A stretch of DNA of 64,000 bases from Vibrio sp. 10N.286.49.B1. Its GTDB lineage: Bacteria > Pseudomonadota > Gammaproteobacteria > Enterobacterales > Vibrionaceae. The stretch is from the NCBI RefSeq assembly GCF_002873335.1, contig NZ_MCUW01000009.1, positions 130,065 through 194,064 of the forward strand. The letters run 5' to 3'. Positions within the stretch are counted from its first letter, which is position 1; each line of letters starts with the position of its first letter. Under the pieces are notes generated by a model that worked only from the letters and a program-made list of their open reading frames with translations, was not told the DNA's origin and did not search any database. Of the stretch, positions 17,264 through 25,976 are shown one piece after another. Position numbers and translations under genes: made by a program.

Positions 17264-17555
17264 CTTTGTGATCCAGTACTTAAAATTTAATTAAAACAAT
17301 AAATTACGAGGCTACAGCCATAATCCGTGCGATCCCATTCACGGAATCAATATTAGATAGGCACTACTATCATGCCTAACGAATTACGGTCCCTCTGACC
17401 CTGTGGCCGACCAGCGTACTCCCTACATATACTAATAATGCTGGCGGTCACTCCCCCTATTTGCCGATGGGCGCTGTGGTTTAAAAGAACCCATCGCTCA
17501 TGCCCACTCTCTCGATTTACTTTCTCTATCAGGCTATTAGCACTCATGATCGGCG

Positions 17556-20500
17556 TCAATCGTCGGCGTTTGTGGTCGCGGGAACCATTGAATAAAAGTC
17601 TTCGGCACTTTGGCTCATGGTTCGTGGCGCCTGTAAGACGCGCGCCGCCAATTGCTTGCTTTCTTGCGCCATGTTGTCGTCCCATTGTGGCCAGACTCTC
17701 GAGATATAAGGGTTTCCCCCCTCTCCAATCATCATGTAACCCCCGATGAACTTGGCTTCCATTTTACTCAGCATTTTTTCGTCATCGGGTTTCCATGCGC
17801 CGCGGCTAAAGTTGGCCTCAATGCCTGCCATGGCCGTTTCAGGAAAGTACGCCAAGGGTTGATCGAGCCCTTCCACAAACAAAGACAACAGATCTTTCAG
17901 ATGCCCTGCGGCAAACTCCGCGTCCAACGCGGGTAAAACGCGATGCACAACGCCTTCTTTTTTGTCGTATGCCAGCATATGAGTGGCCTTAGTACTGCCG
18001 GTTACCGCGAGTAGTAAATGGTCAATCCACGCACTGAGATAATCATTGGCACGCAGCCGCCCACTTCGGTATCGAACTAAACCCGACGAATACTGCCCGG
18101 TAATCCAGCCTTGCAGGCGAATGCGGTAGTGCCCCAGATCTACTCGTTGATTCACCTCACAATCATCCACCGCAGAGGTCGTCAACGCAGCCACAGCTTG
18201 CGCCAGCTCTTGCGTCTGCATCATGTTGCCCGCCAGTTCTAAATCACCGAAATGCCGCACAGGTAAGAAGCCTTGCGCTTTTTGCTGTTGTTGAAAGTCC
18301 GACATGGCCGACTCAGACAACTGACCACCATTTTTAACCAGTGTCGACAGCAACTCATTTCGCAGGCCAAAACTTTCTAGCCCATTGAGTGCGAAGGGTT
18401 CGTCTTCTTCGACCATAAAATGCTGCTGGTCAAATGAAACCTGCAGCCTACGATTAAATAAATACTGCACCGGCAAGCGCCAGAATCGCTGTAACTCGGT
18501 TAAGTCCAGCTCAACCACTTCGCCTAACGCTCGGTCAATCGGCGGTAGCACAAAATGCGTTGCCGCAGATTGCACCGTTTGTTCTTGAGAGCTCTGTCGC
18601 GCGGTGGGTAGCCACTCGGCCGCATAGCTCTGCTTATCGCTATTGGCATCAAAGTGCGAAGGGCTAAATGGCACCATTGGGTATTCTTGTGTTAGGCGCT
18701 GATTGAGACGCTGACCAGAATCATCCACATTCATATCCCCATCATCCGGCAAGCGATAATTTTGCTGACAGTACTCCATCAACTCAGACACTAGTACCGA
18801 TGGCACTCGTTCAGTGTTGTCTTGGATAGAGCGTCCAACATAGCTGATGTAAAGGGATTGCTGCGCAGAAAGCAGCGCCTCGAGGAACAGATAACGGTCA
18901 TCATCTCGTCGAGAGCGGTCCCCAGCCCGAGTACGCCCTGTCATGAGGTCAAAACTCTCCGGCGGGACGCTTCGCGGATAGACGCCATCATTCATTCCCA
19001 GCAAACACACCACCTTAAACGGAATCGAGCGCATCGGCATTAGGGTACAAAAATTCACCTGCCCAGCAAGGAAGCGCTGACTAACACGTGAGCCCGACAG
19101 TTTATTGATAAAATACTGCCTGACGATCTTAGGGGATAAATGCTCGTCGAAACACGCATCTTGCAACTGTTCTTGTAGCCCTGAAATGGTATCTCGTATC
19201 GACTTAATCACGACTTCGCCTTCAAGTTCAACCTTGAAGAAATCATCCACCAGCTGATTAATCACCGTACGCCACTGCTCAATGTTAGTGGCCATGCTCA
19301 AGCGTTGCCTATAGCCTGCTATGGTATCGATAAACTGCGCTAATTTACCGGCCGTTTCTGCGCGCATACCTTGGGTCTGCTCATAAGGTGCTATCACATC
19401 GTCATCCACGCAAAGCAATCCGGATTCTTCACTGATTGCATAGCCTGCTAGCATTCTTGATATGCCAAACATCCACGAATTCTGGCCAAACTCCGGTAAA
19501 TCAAATTCGTGGGCGGTGTGCTCATCAATCCCCCAGCGAACCTGAGCTTCATCAACCCAAAGCTTGATCATGGCGTATTCTTGCTCATCGAGATCAAAAC
19601 GCGCCAGTATGGCCGGTACATCAAGGAGCTCTAACAGCTCGCTAGAGGTACAACGCAACTCAGGCAGCGCCAAAAGCTGATTGAAGGCATTGAGTAGTGG
19701 GCTTTCTTTGTCTGCGGTGCGGTCTGATATGGAGAAAGGAATATAGCGCTCACCCGCGGCGTTACCAAATACCGCTTGAATCGAAGGGCTGTAAGCGTTG
19801 ATATCCGCCACCATCACAATGATATCTCTTGGTTTGAGCTGGGGATCATTGTCAAACATGGTGAGTAGATTATCGTAAAGGGCTTCGACCTCACGCATCG
19901 CGCTATGACAGACGTGCAGCGTTAACGAACGATCATCGCTGGCAATATCTGGCTTGTGCTCAGAATTGAGGATGATGCTGTCATTTTGATGCTCTTCCAG
20001 ACCCAAAATATCGGCCTGAATATGATGTAGCAGAGAGTCTCGGTCGATATCAACAAAGGCTTCAATTTCATTCGACTCAAGCTGAGAAAGCAGGTAAAGA
20101 TTGTCTCGGCCCAATTTACCCATCGAGGCCAGTAAGCTATTACCAATATCGCTGACGTGAAGTTCATCGTCGACGTTGTCATCAACGCTGCCTTTTAATG
20201 TCGGGGTATCATGACACTCAGACACATCGCCAACCTCACTTATGGCTTGTAAATGCTTACGATTGCTGGCGGCCAATCGTGCGAGGTATTTGCGGTCTCT
20301 CACATCCCCCCAGTAATACCGGCAAGGGTTGGTGAACATCAGGTGCACATCAATATGCTGCCCTAATGCTTTTAACGCATCCAAATAACGCGGAGGCAAT
20401 GAGGAAATACCGAACACAAACAATCGCTTTGGCAATCCCGCAAGCCGGGCATCCAGTTGCTCACCACGACTATGCGCCAAGGTGTCGATAAAATGCTCAT

Positions 20501-21068
20501 ACAAGTTGGCACGATGGTAAGGTGATTGGCCTAAAGCCAGCGTATGGTCATACAAAGACTGCCAAAGTTTTGGCTGCCAAGGCTGCTCATCTTCCAAGTC
20601 AGGAACCGACTGCCCTGATTCCCACGCGGCAATCCATTCCGGCCGATACACCAAATAACCATCATAGATATCAGCTATTTTTTCAGCGAGCTGGTATCGC
20701 TTCGATGCGTCGTCATCGTGTTCCAGATACTGGGCAAGAGGAGCGAAATCCTCGTCACCAAGGTGATGCGGCAATAGGTGCATGATCTTCCATGTCATCG
20801 CTTCTTTATTAAAGGCACTGCGCTGAGGAACATCATCAAGCACTTGAGTAAAGCGCTCCCAAATAAAAGTAGCAGGTAAAGGAAAATCGGTGTTCGCCGC
20901 AATCCCAAATTCTTGCGCCATGGCAATATTGAGCCATTGCGACATGCCCGGGCTTTGTACCAGAATTTGTTCTTTTTCGAAGGGGTTGGCTAGCGGGTCG
21001 ATCTTAATAAGCTGCACCAACAGGGATTTGAGTACATCTATTTGATTTGAGTGATAAACGGTGAACAC
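17556..21068 (-). CDS. recC: Exodeoxyribonuclease V gamma subunit RecC
   Basis: RecC is the inactive-helicase-like subunit that splits the DNA strands and recognises Chi in the RecBCD complex. The 1170-residue protein begins MFTVYHSNQIDVLKSLLVQL, typical of RecC, and contains the conserved FLPLPATFIWERF-type and CLLGMNDGVYPRS segments. It is slightly longer than E. coli RecC (1122 aa). It is transcribed in the same direction as recB and recD, with recB starting 292 bases downstream, so recC may be a separate or loosely coupled unit. The last ~40 codons overlap unrelated frames on both strands, but the RecC frame is unbroken. Confidence 0.96.
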   Translation of the reverse strand: MFTVYHSNQIDVLKSLLVQLIKIDPLANPFEKEQILVQSPGMSQWLNIAMAQEFGIAANTDFPLPATFIWERFTQVLDDVPQRSAFNKEAMTWKIMHLLPHHLGDEDFAPLAQYLEHDDDASKRYQLAEKIADIYDGYLVYRPEWIAAWESGQSVPDLEDEQPWQPKLWQSLYDHTLALGQSPYHRANLYEHFIDTLAHSRGEQLDARLAGLPKRLFVFGISSLPPRYLDALKALGQHIDVHLMFTNPCRYYWGDVRDRKYLARLAASNRKHLQAISEVGDVSECHDTPTLKGSVDDNVDDELHVSDIGNSLLASMGKLGRDNLYLLSQLESNEIEAFVDIDRDSLLHHIQADILGLEEHQNDSIILNSEHKPDIASDDRSLTLHVCHSAMREVEALYDNLLTMFDNDPQLKPRDIIVMVADINAYSPSIQAVFGNAAGERYIPFSISDRTADKESPLLNAFNQLLALPELRCTSSELLELLDVPAILARFDLDEQEYAMIKLWVDEAQVRWGIDEHTAHEFDLPEFGQNSWMFGISRMLAGYAISEESGLLCVDDDVIAPYEQTQGMRAETAGKLAQFIDTIAGYRQRLSMATNIEQWRTVINQLVDDFFKVELEGEVVIKSIRDTISGLQEQLQDACFDEHLSPKIVRQYFINKLSGSRVSQRFLAGQVNFCTLMPMRSIPFKVVCLLGMNDGVYPRSVPPESFDLMTGRTRAGDRSRRDDDRYLFLEALLSAQQSLYISYVGRSIQDNTERVPSVLVSELMEYCQQNYRLPDDGDMNVDDSGQRLNQRLTQEYPMVPFSPSHFDANSDKQSYAAEWLPTARQSSQEQTVQSAATHFVLPPIDRALGEVVELDLTELQRFWRLPVQYLFNRRLQVSFDQQHFMVEEDEPFALNGLESFGLRNELLSTLVKNGGQLSESAMSDFQQQQKAQGFLPVRHFGDLELAGNMMQTQELAQAVAALTTSAVDDCEVNQRVDLGHYRIRLQGWITGQYSSGLVRYRSGRLRANDYLSAWIDHLLLAVTGSTKATHMLAYDKKEGVVHRVLPALDAEFAAGHLKDLLSLFVEGLDQPLAYFPETAMAGIEANFSRGAWKPDDEKMLSKMEAKFIGGYMMIGEGGNPYISRVWPQWDDNMAQESKQLAARVLQAPRTMSQSAEDFYSMVPATTNADD

Positions 21069-21155
21069 GTTGCCGCGCCTTTTGCAGATAATCCTTGTGT
21101 AAGATTATCACATAATTTCGTGGCAACGCATGATGGTATGTGTGTATTCAAGGTC

Positions 21156-22148
21156 CTAAGCACAAACCTTTGTCGTTTGTGGTCGAGTTTGTGGTCGATA
21201 AGCCAACATATAACGCAGCGCAACGTAGGTAACAACAATACTTGCGATAACCAATTCAATATTTGCTAAGACCACCACTTGATTGACCGCGTCCTGCGCC
21301 ACCCCTACATTGACCATCCATGCTGCCAATTTAAACAAAGCGGTAGCGCCAATCACCAACGGGAAAGTAAAGGCCGCATAACCCGGGCTAAATGGTAGGC
21401 GTATCAGTTTAATAAAGGCGAGATAAATCACCATCGTCATCAACACAGCAATGCCAAACAACAAGGCGACAAGGACTGGCGATGGGTTTGAGACGACGGT
21501 TAGATACCCTGCTAATGACAAACTCGCAGGCGCGGCCAATATTGCTAATGTTGGTTTGGCCGCATCAGGCACTTCGCCGGCAAAAATTAAGCGATAAACC
21601 ATACAAGGCAGCATGACCGCGTAGATAGCAATACCAAAATACAACACCGCATCTGCCACTGGCGCTAACGCTGGCGTACCCGAAAATGCAACATCCGCGA
21701 CCACAATACCAATAGGGGGTACGAACCAGCTTGGCACCATATGATGCAGTTTAAAGTCTCGGCTACGGTGATAGATAAAGCTCACTAGGAACACGACATG
21801 CAGTGCGACCGCACCTAACCAGATACTGTCACCCAGTACAGGGTAGAAGTGGCCAACCGAGTTGGACACGACCATGGTGCCCATCGCAAACGTTGGTACA
21901 ACACTGCCCACAACCGGATGAGCAAGGTCTTGTCTTAGCAAGTGACTATGAAAAAGAAACTTATACGCCAACAACACAAGCAGTAGACCTGCAATGGCCG
22001 CACCCGTCCATTGTGCCATGTGATTAAAATCGCCCGCATTTTCCCAACTCCATCCAAGGCTTGCGATCCCTAACGCCAGCCCTGCCATTGGGGTTGGTGC
22101 ATTTTTCACTTTATGGTGAGTTCGTTTTGCTAGTGCAATCATAACCAT
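21156..22148 (-). CDS. TDT-family (TehA/SLAC1-like) membrane transporter
   Basis: A 330-residue protein made almost entirely of hydrophobic segments (about ten predicted helices). It starts with a short basic cytoplasmic stretch followed by APTPMAGLALGIASLGWSWE, the signature of the tellurite-resistance/dicarboxylate transporter (TDT) family, whose members include TehA and the SLAC1 anion channels. The SFIYHRSRDFKLHHMVPSWFVPPIG segment is also typical. The substrate (an anion, sulfite or dicarboxylate, or another) cannot be read from the sequence. A LysR gene is divergent 93 bases away and is the likely regulator. Confidence 0.88.
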   Translation of the reverse strand: MVMIALAKRTHHKVKNAPTPMAGLALGIASLGWSWENAGDFNHMAQWTGAAIAGLLLVLLAYKFLFHSHLLRQDLAHPVVGSVVPTFAMGTMVVSNSVGHFYPVLGDSIWLGAVALHVVFLVSFIYHRSRDFKLHHMVPSWFVPPIGIVVADVAFSGTPALAPVADAVLYFGIAIYAVMLPCMVYRLIFAGEVPDAAKPTLAILAAPASLSLAGYLTVVSNPSPVLVALLFGIAVLMTMVIYLAFIKLIRLPFSPGYAAFTFPLVIGATALFKLAAWMVNVGVAQDAVNQVVVLANIELVIASIVVTYVALRYMLAYRPQTRPQTTKVCA

Positions 22149-22241
22149 GCCTGCTCGTTTTATTAAGTTGCGCTCATGATAAATCTAGTTTACGTTTAGG
22201 TATATCTATTTGTTTTCAACAACCGTTCAGAAAAACTTAAC

Positions 22242-23138
22242 ATGAATACTAATATTTCACTGAAACAGCTCAAGGTATTTGTTGCGGTTACTCAGCACCA
22301 GACCTTAACCGCCGCCTCTGACACCCTGTTCTTATCAAAAGCAGCGGTCAGTATGTCTTTGAGTGAGCTAGAAAAACAGATCGGCCATGCGCTATTTGAC
22401 CGTGTTAACAATCGGCTAGTGATCAATCAAGAAGGGCAAAAATTGCTGCCCCTCGCCGATGAATTATTGAGCCGAAGTAAGGATATTGAATCCCTTTTTT
22501 CTGAGGAACAAAGTTTTCGTGGTCAGCTGCGCATCGGCGCCAGTGACACGATTGGTAATCAAGTCGCCCCCTATTTATTGAGCGAATATCGACAAACGTT
22601 CCAACACAAAGCGCAGCAACTTTTCATATCAAATAGCGCCCTGATCTGCCAGAAATTAGTCGACTATGAATTGGACATTGGCTTAATTGAAGGCAAGACA
22701 CTGCATCCTGAATTAGAAAGCACCCCGTTTAGTGAAGATGAGATGTGTATCGTAGCCAGCGTTTCGCATCCACTCGCTCACGTTGGGGTGATCGACCTCT
22801 CTCTGCTCGAAAACAGCGAATGGATACTGAGAGAACCCGGGTCAGGCACTCGTGAGTTTTTCTTAAGAACGGTGGCACCGCGTATTGAGGTATGGCACGA
22901 AGCATTTCAGCTTAATACCACCGAAGCCATTCTCAATTGTGTATCGTCGGGTTTAGGGCTGGCGTGTATCTCAAAACTTGCCGCACAAACGGCGATCCAA
23001 GACGGACGAATCTGTGAGCTCCCCGTCTCTTTGGATATGAAACGACGCTTTTGGTTACTGTTCCACAAAGAAAAATATCAAAGCCCATTACTACGATCTT
23101 TTATCACGTTTTGCCAACAATGGGACAATACAAAATAA
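22242..23138 (+). CDS. LysR-family regulator divergent from the TDT transporter
   Basis: A 298-residue LysR protein. Residues 1-60 hold the winged helix-turn-helix (LKQLKVFVAVTQHQTLTAAS, AAVSMSLSELEKQIG, ALFDRVNN). The rest is the effector-binding domain (RIGASDTIGNQVAPYLL, LDIGLIEG, REPGSGTREFF, NCVSSGLGLACISKLA). The GSGTREFF motif is typical of the CysB/CbbR-like branch. Divergence from the TDT transporter gene across a 93-base gap suggests local control of it, as is usual for LysR genes. The inducer is unknown. Confidence 0.93.
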   Translation: MNTNISLKQLKVFVAVTQHQTLTAASDTLFLSKAAVSMSLSELEKQIGHALFDRVNNRLVINQEGQKLLPLADELLSRSKDIESLFSEEQSFRGQLRIGASDTIGNQVAPYLLSEYRQTFQHKAQQLFISNSALICQKLVDYELDIGLIEGKTLHPELESTPFSEDEMCIVASVSHPLAHVGVIDLSLLENSEWILREPGSGTREFFLRTVAPRIEVWHEAFQLNTTEAILNCVSSGLGLACISKLAAQTAIQDGRICELPVSLDMKRRFWLLFHKEKYQSPLLRSFITFCQQWDNTK

Positions 23139-23251
23139 TCCATGGTTCCTGCCTGTGGCACGGCTTCACACCAACAACCAGCCACAGAGAATAGTAATTA
23201 GGCAATCAGTTCTCAGTTTTACCCTACTGACTGGACAAGCACTTTCAACCT

Positions 23252-23267
23252 ATGTATAAACAGACAG
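23252..23267 (+). promoter_or_regulatory. LexA (SOS) box-like site upstream of yebG
   Basis: ATGT-N8-ACAG followed by TA, 38 bases upstream of the yebG ATG. It matches the LexA consensus CTGT-N8-ACAG at 7 of 8 fixed positions, with an AT-rich core partly alternating (ATAAACAG). yebG is a known LexA target in E. coli, which supports the call. Confidence 0.65.
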
Positions 23268-23305
23268 TATTGTCGATAAAAATTTAACTTGTTAGAGGAT
23301 TAACC

Positions 23306-23596
23306 ATGGCTGTAATCGTCAAGTACGTGGTGGAACGCAACGGAGAAGAAAAGATGACTTTTACCTCTAAAGCTGAAGCTGACGCTTATGATAAAATGCT
23401 AGATACTGCCGATGAGTTGTTTACACTACTCGCTGAAAGCAAAATCATTGAAACGGAAGATAAGCAAGAAGAGCTCTCTTTGTTCTTAGCTCAGCATAAA
23501 GAGGAAGTGCTTTACGCACTCGGAGCAAAGCGTAAACCAACACCGAAAAAACCAAAAGCGGTTGAGGCAGTTGAAGCTCAAGATGACGCGGCTTAA
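23306..23596 (+). CDS. yebG: DNA damage-inducible protein YebG
   Basis: A 96-residue soluble protein that begins MAVIVKYVVERNGEEKM and contains FTSKAEADAYDKMLDTADEL, near-identical to the start of E. coli YebG (96 aa). The tail is rich in Lys, Pro and acidic residues, as in the family. YebG is induced in the SOS response and its molecular role is poorly defined. A LexA-like box lies in its promoter and a strong terminator follows, so it is a single-gene unit. A good AGAGGA ribosome binding site precedes the ATG. Confidence 0.95.
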   Translation: MAVIVKYVVERNGEEKMTFTSKAEADAYDKMLDTADELFTLLAESKIIETEDKQEELSLFLAQHKEEVLYALGAKRKPTPKKPKAVEAVEAQDDAA

Positions 23597-23611
23597 ATAA
23601 ATACCATACTA

Positions 23612-23647
23612 ACCAGCTTAAAGTAACGCACTTTACGCTGGTTTTTT
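23612..23647 (+). terminator. Rho-independent terminator of yebG
   Basis: A 13-bp stem (ACCAGCTTAAAGT with one mismatch to its partner) around AACGC is followed by TTTTTTG, starting 15 bases after the yebG stop codon. Confidence 0.85.
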
Positions 23648-23790
23648 GTTTGGATGATATGGTCGCCAGTTTTGCTCTTTATGTGCGCATATCCGTGCGC
23701 GTGATTTAATGAAAGTTAATTTTCCCTCATAAAAGCTAATGATGGGTTCTACTCTAAGCACCTCGACCGAGATGTGATGTCTATTTCACC

Positions 23791-24054
23791 ATGTTAAATT
23801 TTACTCAAAAGAATAAACGTGCTGTTGCCAAGATAAGTTTGGGTACGGCTGTTTTCCTTCTTCAATTCCAGTCATTCTTTACTGCCGAAAGAATCATTGG
23901 ATACCCGTTTAATTTCCTGTCATACAGCGGTAAATCGGATAGTTACTTTTTTTTCCTCTCTAGATTTTGTTACTCATTCGCGTTTTGGGCTGTCATTATT
24001 TTTGTCGTTTTAACGTTGATTAGACGATGGCTTCCGGATCATGATGCTGCCTAG
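23791..24054 (+). CDS. Small hypothetical membrane protein
   Basis: An 87-residue frame with two likely membrane segments: roughly residues 15-30 (ISLGTAVFLLQFQSFF) and 56-79 (YSFAFWAVIIFVVLTLI). A basic RR pair follows the second. I do not recognise a family. The ribosome binding site is weak. It stands alone between the yebG terminator and the repeat-rich gap before dapD. The frame is intact and its composition (aromatic-rich, charged ends) looks like a protein, but a chance ORF cannot be excluded. Confidence 0.45.
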   Translation: MLNFTQKNKRAVAKISLGTAVFLLQFQSFFTAERIIGYPFNFLSYSGKSDSYFFFLSRFCYSFAFWAVIIFVVLTLIRRWLPDHDAA

Positions 24055-24212
24055 GTAGTGCCCGAATACACTTTGATTGATATTGGGCGCTCGTCTAAGT
24101 GAGTTTTCTAACCTGCACTTCTATTTCTATTGCTGACAAATTATTTTTCCAAAAGAAGAGTCAGCTGTACTTAATAAGTGTTAGTACATGACTCAACACC
24201 ATAAGAAAGTAG

Positions 24213-24336
24213 CCGTCACTCCCTCGAAAAAGGGAGCCTTCATCAGCGCGTTGTGAGCCTTCTCTTGGTAATAATTGGGTTCTCTCTAAGTGAGTCACAC
24301 GCTTCGGAAGATCCTCGTTTGCACGAGGATGACGAC
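24213..24336 (+). repeat. BIME-like element, copy 1 (inverted pair of REP-like palindromes)
   Basis: The left end is a REP-like hairpin (CCGTCACTCCCTCGAAAAAGG and on to CTTC). The right end (GAAGATCCTCG...CGAGGATGACG) is the same unit inverted, since its reverse complement begins CGTCATCCTCG and ends GATCTTC. About 70 bases of core separate them (GCGCGTTGTGA, CTTCTCTTGGTAATAATTG). It resembles copy 2, which starts 190 bases downstream, over its whole length, with the hairpins and core most conserved. No ORF is supported here. Together with copy 2 it fills most of the 750-base gap before dapD. Confidence 0.8.
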
Positions 24337-24402
24337 CGGGAAAGTAGTGTGAGTGCACACAACCAGTTTTGCTATGCCACTCATTACCACAAATCAAAAT
24401 AA

Positions 24403-24527
24403 CCGTCATCCCCTTGAAAAAGGGGATCTTCACCAGCGCGTTGTGAACCTTCTCTTGGTAATAATTGTGACCTATTTAAAGTGAATCTAGCGCTTCGGAA
24501 GATCCTCGTTTGCACGAAGATAACGAC
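24403..24527 (+). repeat. BIME-like element, copy 2
   Basis: Same layout as copy 1. A left hairpin (GTCATCCCCTTG, AAAAAGGGGATCTTC), a core with GCGCGTTGTGAACCTTCTC and TTGGTAATAATTG, and a right inverted hairpin beginning GAAGATCCTCGTTTGCACGA, slightly decayed at its far end (AGATAACGAC instead of GGATGACGAC). The rest of the gap up to dapD (24528-24790) shows no further repeat, riboswitch or terminator that I can support. Confidence 0.8.
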
Positions 24528-24804
24528 TTAATTGAGACGGATTAGAATTAATCTTTGTCGTTTATCCACAACAACCCATACCAACCTTATGGCCTCGATC
24601 CTAATCTCGGTAGTGAACTAGCGATATTTCTTTTTGGCGAAAAGTGTCTCCAAAAAGACAACCAATATCTTTTTACAGACTTTTGCCGTGTTTCCCCTTT
24701 CATCTGCAGGTCGCTCTCTTTAAGATGAATGTCATCAACAGAATCTAAGCGGTTGCACCACTTGCTGCCGTTTATGGACAATTCAAAAATGGAGAACGAT
24801 AGTC

Positions 24805-25836
24805 ATGGCAGCATTTTCACTCGCCTTTGGTACTGCAACTAAAAACCGCGACGGAAAAATCATTGAAGCATTTTTTCCTCATCCGCGCCTTAACCCTAGT
24901 GATGCAGCAGTAGCAGCAATTGCTGAGGTCTCTGGGTACACTCAAGGCAACCAAGCTATCGAAATCACCGCAGCACAAAGCGCTCAACTCGCCACCGCTT
25001 TTGCTAACGCTGATGACGCACAAAATGCGGCTTTTGCGGAAAAAGCGGCGCAATCAACGCAACCACTTGTTCTTGTTGTACTTGCTAGCGATGAAAAACC
25101 ACAATCTGTGGCAGAAGGCTTCCTTAAGCTACAACTGATCTCAAATCGCCTTGTACAACCTCACGGTACGGTACTTGATGGTATCTTTGGTCTACTGCAC
25201 AATATTGCGTGGACAAACCAAGGTCCTATCGACCTTCCTGAGCTTGCTGATCGCCAAATCGAAGCTCGCCTTGCGGGTCAAGCTCTAACCGTAGATTGCG
25301 TTGATAAATTCCCTAAAATGGTTGATTACGTTGTACCAACGGGCATTCGTATCGCCGATACTTCTCGTGTGCGTTTGGGTGCTCATGTGGGCGAAGGCAC
25401 CACGGTTATGCACGAAGGCTTCATCAACTTCAACGCCGGCACAACAGGTGTTAGCATGGTAGAAGGTCGCATTTCTGCTGGCGTGGTTGTCGGCAACGGT
25501 TCTGATATCGGCGGTGGTGCTTCTATCATGGGTACACTGTCTGGTGGTGGTACGGTGGTTGTTTCTATCGGTGAGAACTCACTACTTGGCGCGAATGCAG
25601 GACTAGGTTTCCCACTTGGCGATCGCTGTACGGTTGAGTCAGGTTTGTACGTGACGGCTGGATCTAAAGTTCGCATGTTAGATTCAACAGGCCAAGAAGT
25701 TGAGATTGCTAAAGCTCGCGACCTCGCTGGAAAGTCAGACTTGTTGTTCCGTCGCAATTCAGTGACTGGACAGATTGAATGCCTAACGAACAAGACAGCG
25801 GTAGAGCTTAACAGCGAATTGCACAGCAACAACTAA
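24805..25836 (+). CDS. dapD: 2,3,4,5-tetrahydropyridine-2,6-dicarboxylate N-succinyltransferase DapD
   Basis: DapD transfers succinyl from succinyl-CoA to tetrahydrodipicolinate in the succinylase branch of lysine and meso-diaminopimelate synthesis, in the cytoplasm. The 343-residue protein belongs to the longer DapD class (as in Pseudomonas) rather than the 274-residue E. coli class. The N-terminal half is class-specific. Residues ~175-300 form the left-handed beta-helix of hexapeptide repeats (RIADTSRVRLGAHVGEGTTV, EGFINFNAG, GVVVGNGSDIGGGASIMG). A good GGAGAA ribosome binding site sits upstream. It is a single gene, convergent with rnd across a shared terminator. Confidence 0.96.
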   Translation: MAAFSLAFGTATKNRDGKIIEAFFPHPRLNPSDAAVAAIAEVSGYTQGNQAIEITAAQSAQLATAFANADDAQNAAFAEKAAQSTQPLVLVVLASDEKPQSVAEGFLKLQLISNRLVQPHGTVLDGIFGLLHNIAWTNQGPIDLPELADRQIEARLAGQALTVDCVDKFPKMVDYVVPTGIRIADTSRVRLGAHVGEGTTVMHEGFINFNAGTTGVSMVEGRISAGVVVGNGSDIGGGASIMGTLSGGGTVVVSIGENSLLGANAGLGFPLGDRCTVESGLYVTAGSKVRMLDSTGQEVEIAKARDLAGKSDLLFRRNSVTGQIECLTNKTAVELNSELHSNN

Positions 25837-25915
25837 GGCTTCAACACGTGAGTCGTCAGTTCATAACTCACGATAATTATTGCTCATATCTTTAGAAACG
25901 ACCAATAACGTGCAC

Positions 25916-25949
25916 AAAAAAACCGAGTGTTTCATACACTCGGTTTTTT
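25916..25949. terminator. Bidirectional terminator between dapD and rnd
   Basis: An A-run, the stem CCGAGTG / CACTCGG and a T-run form a symmetric Rho-independent terminator. It serves dapD on the plus strand and rnd on the minus strand. Confidence 0.9.
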
Positions 25950-25976
25950 ATTGGGCGGACGACGCAAAGGAGTCTG

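Noticed and set aside
17353..17749. Frames on both strands across the recC end
   Set aside because: They overlap the intact, conserved recC frame and encode no recognisable protein.
21069..21155. Nested inverted repeats (GATAATC/GATTATC inside GTTGCC/GGCAAC) between recC and the TDT gene
   Set aside because: Could be the TDT terminator, but it lacks a T-run on either strand and the stems are short.
24161..24433. 90-codon minus-strand frame
   Set aside because: It runs through both REP-like palindromes and the spacer, with no ribosome binding site or family resemblance.
24587..24781. 64-codon minus-strand frame upstream of dapD
   Set aside because: No family, no ribosome binding site and lies in the dapD promoter region.
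24528..24790. Lysine riboswitch upstream of dapD
   Set aside because: Looked for because dapD makes lysine precursors; no lysine-element core or terminator/antiterminator pair is visible.
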